Below are positions 5,767-10,327 of a stretch of DNA of 10,327 nt, piece after piece. Every line of letters begins with the position of its first letter. Position 1 is the stretch's first letter. The notes beneath the pieces are model-generated. The model saw only the letters and a program-made list of their open reading frames with translations. It did no database searches and was not told the DNA's origin. The stretch comes from Pseudomonadota bacterium (GTDB taxonomy: Bacteria; Pseudomonadota; Gammaproteobacteria; UBA5335): assembly GCA_021783685.1 (NCBI GenBank), contig JAJXTQ010000041.1, forward strand, positions 1 to 10,327, read 5' to 3'. Position numbers and translations under genes: made by a program.

Positions 5767-7743
5767 ATGGACCAACCGACGCTGCCCCGCATCGGCGTAT
5801 GCGGCGATCGCTTCGTCGATGCCCACGGCCGCGAGGTGATGCTGCGCGGCGTCAACCTGGGCGGCGATTGCAAGGTGCCCTTTCCGCACGGCGGCACCCA
5901 TATCCCCGGCGATTTTTCCGACCACCGCGCGGTGTCCTTCATCGGGCGACCGTTTCCGCTGGCCGAGGCCGATACGCACTTCCGCCGGCTGCGCCTTTGG
6001 GGCTTCAACTGCCTGCGCCTGCTGACGACCTGGGAAGCCGTCGAGCACGCCGGGCCGGGCTGCCATGACGAGGCGTATCTCGATTATTACGCGCGCCTAT
6101 GCGAGATTGCCGGAACGTATGGGTTTTATGTGCTGGTCGACTTCCATCAGGACGTCTTCAGTCGGATGACCGGCGGTGATGGAGCGCCCGGTTGGGTGTT
6201 CGAAGCCGTCGGCCTGGACTTCACCCGCTTTGCCGCCGCCGATGCCGCGCATGTGCTGCAGGCCTGCTACGACTATCACGATCCGCGCCCGCGCCAGCCG
6301 GAACGCTATGCTCAGATGAGCTGGGCCAACAACTACAACATGCCGGCCAACGGCGTGATGTGGACCCTGTTTTTCGGTGGCGCCCGCTTCACGCCCGATT
6401 TCCACATCGACGGGCAGAACGTCCAGGACTACCTGCAGCGCCATTTCTTCGGCGCGCAGCGGGCCTTGGCCGAGCGCGTCGCTCACCTGCCTCATGTGAT
6501 GGGTTTCGACATCCTGAACGAACCCAACGGCGGCTGGATCGGCCGCTCCTTGAGCCACCCGCACATCCGGAAAACGGCGGAGGATCCCCGGCCCGTCCTG
6601 CCCGGCCCGGCCTGGACGCCGCTCGACAGCCTCGCCGCCCTGCAGGGGATGCGCCGCGAGCTCCCCGACATGGCCGTGTCACTGCGGCATCTGGGTGTCG
6701 TCCGGAAAGGCACCCGGATCGTCAATCCGCAGGGCGTACGGGCGTGGCTGCCGGGCCGGGAGGATCCCTTCGAGGCCGCCGGCGTTTACCGGCACGAAGG
6801 CGGCCAGATCATCCCTCTGCGTGAAGATTTTTTCCAGCAACAGGCTGGACAACGTGTCGATTTCGCCAACGATCACTTGGCACCGTTCTATGAGCGGGCC
6901 GCGACCAATCTGCGCGCCGTTCGCCCCGACTGGCTGGTCTTCGCCGAACCCGATCTCCTGGCCGATCCGCAGCACAGTTTTCCCCGTCAGTTGCCGCCGG
7001 ATACGGTCAACGCGGGACATTGCTACGACGTGACGACCCTGTTGCTCAAGCGGGTGCTGGAGCCCATCGGGGTCAATATCATGCACGGTCGCGTGTTGTT
7101 CGGCGCCCGCCAGATCGAGGCCGATTACCGGCGCGAGCTGATGCAGGTGCAGCGCTGCTCGGAGCGCGTCAACGGGGGTTGCCCGACCCTCATCGGCGAG
7201 TTCGGTATTCCCTTCGATCTGCGTGACGGGCGCGCCTACCGTGCCTTCGTTGCCGGCGACCACGGGCCCCGTCCCTGGCGCGCGCATGTGCGCGCCCTGG
7301 AGCGCATGTACAACGCGCTCGACAGCCTGGGGCTCAGCGCCATGCAGTGGAACTACACGGCGAGCAATCGCAATCATCTGGCGATCGGAGACGGCTGGAA
7401 CCAGGAGGACTTGAGCATCTTCAGCGAGGATCAGCGCACCGACGCCGCGGACCTCGACAGTGGCGGGCGGGCGCTCGACGGCTTCGTGCGCCCCTATGCC
7501 CGCTTCATCCAGGGGCGCCTGCAGCGCATGCAGTTCGACTCCCGCAAGCCGGGGTTCGAACTCTGCTTCGATGCCGATCCCGATGTGGCGGCGCCGACCG
7601 AAATCTTCATCCCCGCCCGCCGCTTTCCGAACGGTTACCGCCTCGATGCCCCGGATCTGGTCCGGGAGGAGAGCCGCTCCGCCGACACGATCTGCCTGCG
7701 GGCCATGACGAAAGGGCGCCGCACGGTCCGCATCACCGGCTGA
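5767..7743 (+). CDS. Family 5 glycoside hydrolase, endoglycosylceramidase/steryl-glucosidase-like
   Basis: A 658-residue protein from ATG 5767, which has AGGG 9 nt upstream. ATG 5758, used by a longer reading, sits directly on that AGGG and is unlikely. The N-terminal TIM-barrel opens with VMLRGVNLGG and contains LVDFHQDVFSR (about 123-133). The predicted acid/base is Glu252 in FDILNEPNGG and the nucleophile is Glu478 in LIGEFGIPFD, the standard GH5 pair. A C-terminal beta-sandwich contains APTEIFIPARRFPNGYR, as in endoglycoceramidase-type GH5 enzymes. The features FHQDVFSR-TGGDGAPGW and the long insertion before NEP resemble subfamily GH5_12, which includes fungal glucosylceramidases and steryl-beta-glucosidases. 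There is no signal peptide, so the enzyme should act in the cytoplasm. Substrate is inferred: a beta-glucoside of a lipid. It follows cnoX closely, although no functional link is obvious. Confidence 0.83.
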   Translation: MDQPTLPRIGVCGDRFVDAHGREVMLRGVNLGGDCKVPFPHGGTHIPGDFSDHRAVSFIGRPFPLAEADTHFRRLRLWGFNCLRLLTTWEAVEHAGPGCHDEAYLDYYARLCEIAGTYGFYVLVDFHQDVFSRMTGGDGAPGWVFEAVGLDFTRFAAADAAHVLQACYDYHDPRPRQPERYAQMSWANNYNMPANGVMWTLFFGGARFTPDFHIDGQNVQDYLQRHFFGAQRALAERVAHLPHVMGFDILNEPNGGWIGRSLSHPHIRKTAEDPRPVLPGPAWTPLDSLAALQGMRRELPDMAVSLRHLGVVRKGTRIVNPQGVRAWLPGREDPFEAAGVYRHEGGQIIPLREDFFQQQAGQRVDFANDHLAPFYERAATNLRAVRPDWLVFAEPDLLADPQHSFPRQLPPDTVNAGHCYDVTTLLLKRVLEPIGVNIMHGRVLFGARQIEADYRRELMQVQRCSERVNGGCPTLIGEFGIPFDLRDGRAYRAFVAGDHGPRPWRAHVRALERMYNALDSLGLSAMQWNYTASNRNHLAIGDGWNQEDLSIFSEDQRTDAADLDSGGRALDGFVRPYARFIQGRLQRMQFDSRKPGFELCFDADPDVAAPTEIFIPARRFPNGYRLDAPDLVREESRSADTICLRAMTKGRRTVRITG

Positions 7744-7792
7744 GCGCCGCTGCCGGTTGCAGTGGAGCCATGTTGGAACTCGGCGTGCATCC

Positions 7793-7873
7793 AAGAAAGC
7801 ACTCGGCGGGCTGACACCAGCCGCCTATGCCAAACAGATGGCCAAGATCGGCTATCCTAACCCAGGACTCTAA
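7793..7873 (+). pseudogene. C-terminal remnant of an IS3-family transposase (OrfB)
   Basis: The frame beginning at 7793 reads KKALGGLTPAAYAKQMAK followed by IGYPNPGL and a TAA stop. The ALGGLTPAAYAKQ block is the usual C-terminal end of IS3-family OrfB integrases, next to the last catalytic helix. Only about 26 codons survive. The catalytic DDE domain, OrfA and the left end are absent, since the hydrolase gene ends only 50 nt earlier. It cannot encode a working transposase. Confidence 0.7.
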
Positions 7874-7920
7874 ATGGCCCCGCTACTGAAACCGGGAGAA
7901 CGTCGGGGACGGTTTAGCAT
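7793..7920 (+). mobile_element. Truncated right end of an IS3-family insertion sequence
   Basis: The transposase tail is followed by about 40 nt of the kind found between an IS3 OrfB stop and the element's right end (CTGAAACCGGGAGAACGTCG at 7885-7904). The exact outer boundary cannot be fixed because no left end or target duplication is present. The 7920 limit is an estimate. Confidence 0.45.
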
Positions 7921-7926
7921 TTCTAA

Positions 7927-7977
7927 GGGTTGGCGACATGCAGTGCTTCAATCTTCTTGCAATTGAGTCGACAACCC
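7927..7977. repeat. Imperfect inverted repeat upstream of zorA
   Basis: The arms GGGTTGGCGAC (7927-7937) and GTCGACAACCC (7967-7977) pair at 10 of 11 positions. Inside them TCAAT (7948-7952) can pair with ATTGA (7962-7966), leaving a 10-nt bulge on the left and a 9-nt loop. It could fold as a hairpin RNA, be a protein-binding site, or be a leftover end of a mobile element. No T-tract follows. Confidence 0.4.
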
Positions 7978-8060
7978 ATGTGCCGAAAAACCGGAGGGTG
8001 ACTAACCTCGACTGCTGTCAGAGCATGGCTAAGCAGCAAGGCACTCCAAGTGATCGAATT

Positions 8061-8069
8061 TGATATAAC
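8061..8069 (+). promoter_or_regulatory. Extended -10 promoter candidate for zorAB
   Basis: TGA-TATAAC combines the TGn extension with a hexamer matching TATAAT at 5 of 6 positions. No convincing -35 lies 17 nt upstream, which extended -10 promoters can do without. Transcription would start near 8076, leaving a leader of about 44 nt before zorA. Confidence 0.45.
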
Positions 8070-8119
8070 GCAGTCTTTCTGAACGTAAAGAGTTGCTTAC
8101 TGAGCGCCTAGGTAATCCA

Positions 8120-10102
8120 ATGAATATCGTGGCTGAACTGACTTCAAACATGCCACCGGCGCTAGCCGGGGTGGGCGTTGTCATCGCCGTACTCTTGCTC
8201 GTTTTTATTTTCCGCTTCTTTTTGCCGGGAGTCCGGCTGCTGCTCTGTCTAAGAAAAGTCCGGTCCCAATTGAAATCGAGCGGGCAGGATCGCCTGGCAG
8301 ATCTCCAGAGCTTCTTTGCAATAGACGATACGCTCAAGCATCTCTGGAAAGAGTTTCGGGACACATTGCATGAGCAGCGCGAAGAGCGCCATGGCGAGCT
8401 AGTCACGGTGGCTTGGCGTGCAACGACCCCCGCGGCATCGTTCTTCAATGGGCAGAGCGTAATCGATGACCGATTGAAGACGGAATTTTTTAAACACCTG
8501 CCGGGAATTTTCACTGGCCTTGGTATTATCGGAACCTTTTCTGGTCTGATTATCGGTTTGCAAAACTTCGAGGTGCCAGACGATCCCTTGAGAGTTCGGG
8601 CGAGTCTGGAAGCGCTTTTGCACGGGGTTTTTGAGGCATTTATCGTCTCGGCCTGTGCGATTGGCCTTGCAATGATCGCAACATTGCTGGAGAAGGGGTT
8701 ATTGGCATCGCTATATGGGCTAACTGAGGAAATTTGCGCGCAACTCGATGACCGGTTTGCCATGGGCGCGGGAGAGGAGTACCTGGCGCGTCTTGTTTCG
8801 GCTTCGGAAAATGCCTCTGCTCAATCGAATATCCTCAAGGATGCGCTGGTCGGCGATCTCAAGGTCTTGCTGCAGGACATGACTAAGCAGCAGATTCTCG
8901 CCCAGAAAGTGACCTCCGAAACCCTGGGCAAGCAGATCATAGGCGGCATCGAGGCGAGTCTGCAGGCGCCTTTGCACCGAATTGGCGAGGTTGTGGCCCA
9001 AGCCAGTGGCGACCAAAGCGCTGTTGCGACAGATCTGCTGAAAGATGTCATGGCGAGTTTCAGCCAACGTCTGAACGATCTTTTTGGCGGTCAGATTTCC
9101 GGCATTCAGGAGTTGAATCAAAAAAGCGCGCAGGCGATGCAGGACGCCGTGACGTCTCTCAATGCGCTGGTAGGTCAGATGACGGAGCAAGGCCGGCAAT
9201 CAAGCGATCTCATGGCTCAAAAGATGGCGAAAGCGGTCGAAGAAATGGAATACCGGCAGGCCGAACTCAATGAACAGACGCGCTATTTCGTAGAAAATCT
9301 CAACAAGTTGATATCCAACGCGCAGAGCGAGACAAGTGGTAAGCTGAATGAATCCATTAGCCACCTTGGCGAGCAGATGGGCAACATGATCGGCACGCTT
9401 CAGTCGCAAGCCACACAGGCGCATAGCGAGCAGCAACGCCGTGAACAGGATTTGGCGGAGCGGACGAGCGGCATGGTATCGAATCTTGGAGATTCCGTAG
9501 CGGACGTCGTCCGTCAGATGGCCGAATCGACGGCGCAGATGCAGCACAGCGTGTCCTCTCTGGAACGCACCACAACCGACGCGGTCGGTCGTCTTAATGA
9601 CGGAGCCCGAACACTGGAACGGGGAGCGATCGCTTTCGCTCAGGCCGGCGATCGGGTAACTGGTACGCTGGATCAAGCGGCGGCGCTAGCCAGCAAGCTG
9701 ACGGAAGTCAGCGGTGGGCTCACGGCATCAGCACATGCCTTGCAAACGGTGCTCACCGATTACCGGGGCAATCGTGATGCGACAGCAGCTATGCTCACTG
9801 AACTACGCGGCGTCGTTGAGTCCGCCAAAAAGGAAGCTTCTCTGACCCATGAGGCGCTGGAACGCATCCAGACGGCGGCAACCAAGCTGGGGCAGGCCCA
9901 AAAAGACACGGAGACGTATCTGGAAGGGGTGTCCAATGTGCTCGTCCTGGCCCACGAGAAGTTTTCAGATGGGCTGACACGCACCCTGGACCGTGCCAAC
10001 GGGGACTTCCATGCCAAGCTCAGCAATGCGGTCGGTTTGCTCAGCTCCGCCATTCAGGAGTTTGAAAACACGCTTGCCGACGCATCGGCAATTAATCGGT
10101 AA
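8120..10102 (+). CDS. zorA: Zorya anti-phage system membrane motor protein ZorA
   Basis: A 660-residue MotA/TolQ/ExbB-like inner-membrane protein with a very long cytoplasmic tail, the hallmark of ZorA. A first membrane segment lies at about 14-36. The MotA-type pair lies at about 127-147 (LPGIFTGLGIIGTFSGLIIGL) and 168-192 (HGVFEAFIVSACAIGLAMIAT). Residues about 200-660 are predicted helical and coiled-coil, rich in Gln, Ala and Ser. In Zorya, five ZorA subunits surround a ZorB dimer as an ion-driven stator, and the tail is thought to relay phage attack from the envelope to cytoplasmic effectors. ATG 8120 is preferred because AGGT lies 6 nt upstream; a TTG at 8093 is in frame but poorer. It is followed 3 nt later by zorB. 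Base composition is clearly lower in GC than the genes to the left, consistent with transfer. Confidence 0.9.
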   Translation: MNIVAELTSNMPPALAGVGVVIAVLLLVFIFRFFLPGVRLLLCLRKVRSQLKSSGQDRLADLQSFFAIDDTLKHLWKEFRDTLHEQREERHGELVTVAWRATTPAASFFNGQSVIDDRLKTEFFKHLPGIFTGLGIIGTFSGLIIGLQNFEVPDDPLRVRASLEALLHGVFEAFIVSACAIGLAMIATLLEKGLLASLYGLTEEICAQLDDRFAMGAGEEYLARLVSASENASAQSNILKDALVGDLKVLLQDMTKQQILAQKVTSETLGKQIIGGIEASLQAPLHRIGEVVAQASGDQSAVATDLLKDVMASFSQRLNDLFGGQISGIQELNQKSAQAMQDAVTSLNALVGQMTEQGRQSSDLMAQKMAKAVEEMEYRQAELNEQTRYFVENLNKLISNAQSETSGKLNESISHLGEQMGNMIGTLQSQATQAHSEQQRREQDLAERTSGMVSNLGDSVADVVRQMAESTAQMQHSVSSLERTTTDAVGRLNDGARTLERGAIAFAQAGDRVTGTLDQAAALASKLTEVSGGLTASAHALQTVLTDYRGNRDATAAMLTELRGVVESAKKEASLTHEALERIQTAATKLGQAQKDTETYLEGVSNVLVLAHEKFSDGLTRTLDRANGDFHAKLSNAVGLLSSAIQEFENTLADASAINR

Positions 10103-10105
10103 GCC

Positions 10106-10327
10106 ATGGTCGGCCAGCCGTTTGGTGCAAAGGCGCGCGCGCGCGATGAGGCGGAAAAGCCGTTCTGGATCTCCTATGCCGATCTGATGACTGCATTGAT
10201 GGTGCTGTTTTTGGTGGTTATGGCCGTGGCGCTCTTGGCGGTAACAAAGACCGTTTCCCAGCGCGAACAGGAGGAAGTGCAGCACCGCCAGGACATTGAG
10301 CGGCTGCTGGACCGGTTTGACGCGGTA
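10106..10327 (+). CDS. zorB: Zorya anti-phage system protein ZorB, N-terminal part (runs off right edge)
   Basis: The first 74 residues of a MotB-like protein. The segment PFWISYADLMTALMVLFLVV (19-38) contains Asp26 at the start of the single membrane helix (about 27-48). It corresponds to the ion-carrying aspartate of MotB, and the same residue number is the essential aspartate of E. coli ZorB. A charged helical segment follows (SQREQEEVQHRQDIERLLDR). The peptidoglycan-binding OmpA-like domain expected further on lies outside the window. The gene begins 3 nt after zorA, indicating one operon and coupled expression of the stator subunits. An early (GC)n tract covers codons about 10-14. Confidence 0.9.
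   Translation, partial: MVGQPFGAKARARDEAEKPFWISYADLMTALMVLFLVVMAVALLAVTKTVSQREQEEVQHRQDIERLLDRFDAV
10133..10145 (+). repeat. GC dinucleotide tract inside the start of zorB
   Basis: Thirteen alternating G and C bases (six and a half GC units) fall within codons about 10-14 and encode Ala-Arg-Ala-Arg. Slippage by one unit would shift the zorB frame. The tract is short, so this may be only codon use. Confidence 0.5.

Larger units (their letters stand above)
7744..8119. other. Gap without an intact gene: transposase remnant, inverted repeat, promoter
   Basis: This 376-nt stretch separates the hydrolase from zorA. A weak hairpin (ACCGGC/GCCGGT) spans the hydrolase stop codon. It is followed by the tail of an IS3-type transposase gene, an imperfect inverted repeat, and an extended -10 promoter. 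No tRNA and no convincing small protein was seen. Base composition changes from the GC-rich backbone to the lower-GC defence genes across this gap. Confidence 0.6.

Noticed and set aside
6679..7794. Long minus-strand frame opposite the glycoside hydrolase
   Set aside because: Antisense shadow of a gene whose catalytic motifs lie in the plus strand.
7927..7977. Integron attC site
   Set aside because: The arms lack the RYYYAAC...GTTRRRY order of attC core sites: the GTT is on the left and the AAC on the right. No integron integrase or cassette array is seen.
7998..8063. Tiny GTG-started frame of 21 codons behind GGAGG
   Set aside because: The purine run touches the start codon with no spacing, and the peptide has no recognisable features.
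8029..8763. Minus-strand frame of 244 residues opposite the start of zorA
   Set aside because: Ser/Arg-rich translation without motifs; it covers the membrane helices of zorA and has no plausible leader.
1..10327. CRISPR arrays, tRNA or rRNA genes
   Set aside because: No regularly spaced direct repeats and no cloverleaf or rRNA-like sequence were noticed on either strand.

Overview
The window is GC-rich DNA (about two-thirds GC or more by eye) from a proteobacterium, most likely a gammaproteobacterium or a close relative. The pointers are an OmpW porin with an FNR/Anr-type site, a CnoX-type thioredoxin-TPR chaperedoxin, and the overall gene style. The genus cannot be named from this sequence.

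Left third, minus strand (about 1-2688): four genes read leftward as a probable operon. They are a diverged relative of the Ap4A phosphorylase/ATP adenylyltransferase family that has lost its catalytic histidines, a small MTH1187-family thiamine-binding protein overlapping it, an RsmB/NOP-type RNA cytosine-5 methyltransferase, and the first 36 residues of a secreted protein that leaves the left edge.

Middle, plus strand (about 2852-7743): a pair of overlapping half-length permeases that are homologous to each other; an ompW gene with an FNR/Anr box placed at about -41 from its likely start of transcription; cnoX with a good sigma-70-like promoter; and, 36 nt behind cnoX, a large cytoplasmic family 5 glycoside hydrolase resembling endoglycosylceramidase or steryl-glucosidase enzymes.

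Right part (7744-10327): base composition drops (44/60 GC at 6001-6060, against 33/60 at 8581-8640 and 27/60 at 9301-9360). The switch is marked by the last 26 codons of an IS3-type transposase. After a 376-nt stretch without an intact gene, which holds an imperfect inverted repeat and an extended -10 promoter candidate, come zorA and the first 74 codons of zorB. These encode the MotA/MotB-like membrane motor of a Zorya anti-phage defence system. Its effector genes lie beyond the right edge, so the Zorya type cannot be assigned. The best reading is a chromosomal backbone on the left and the start of an acquired defence island on the right.
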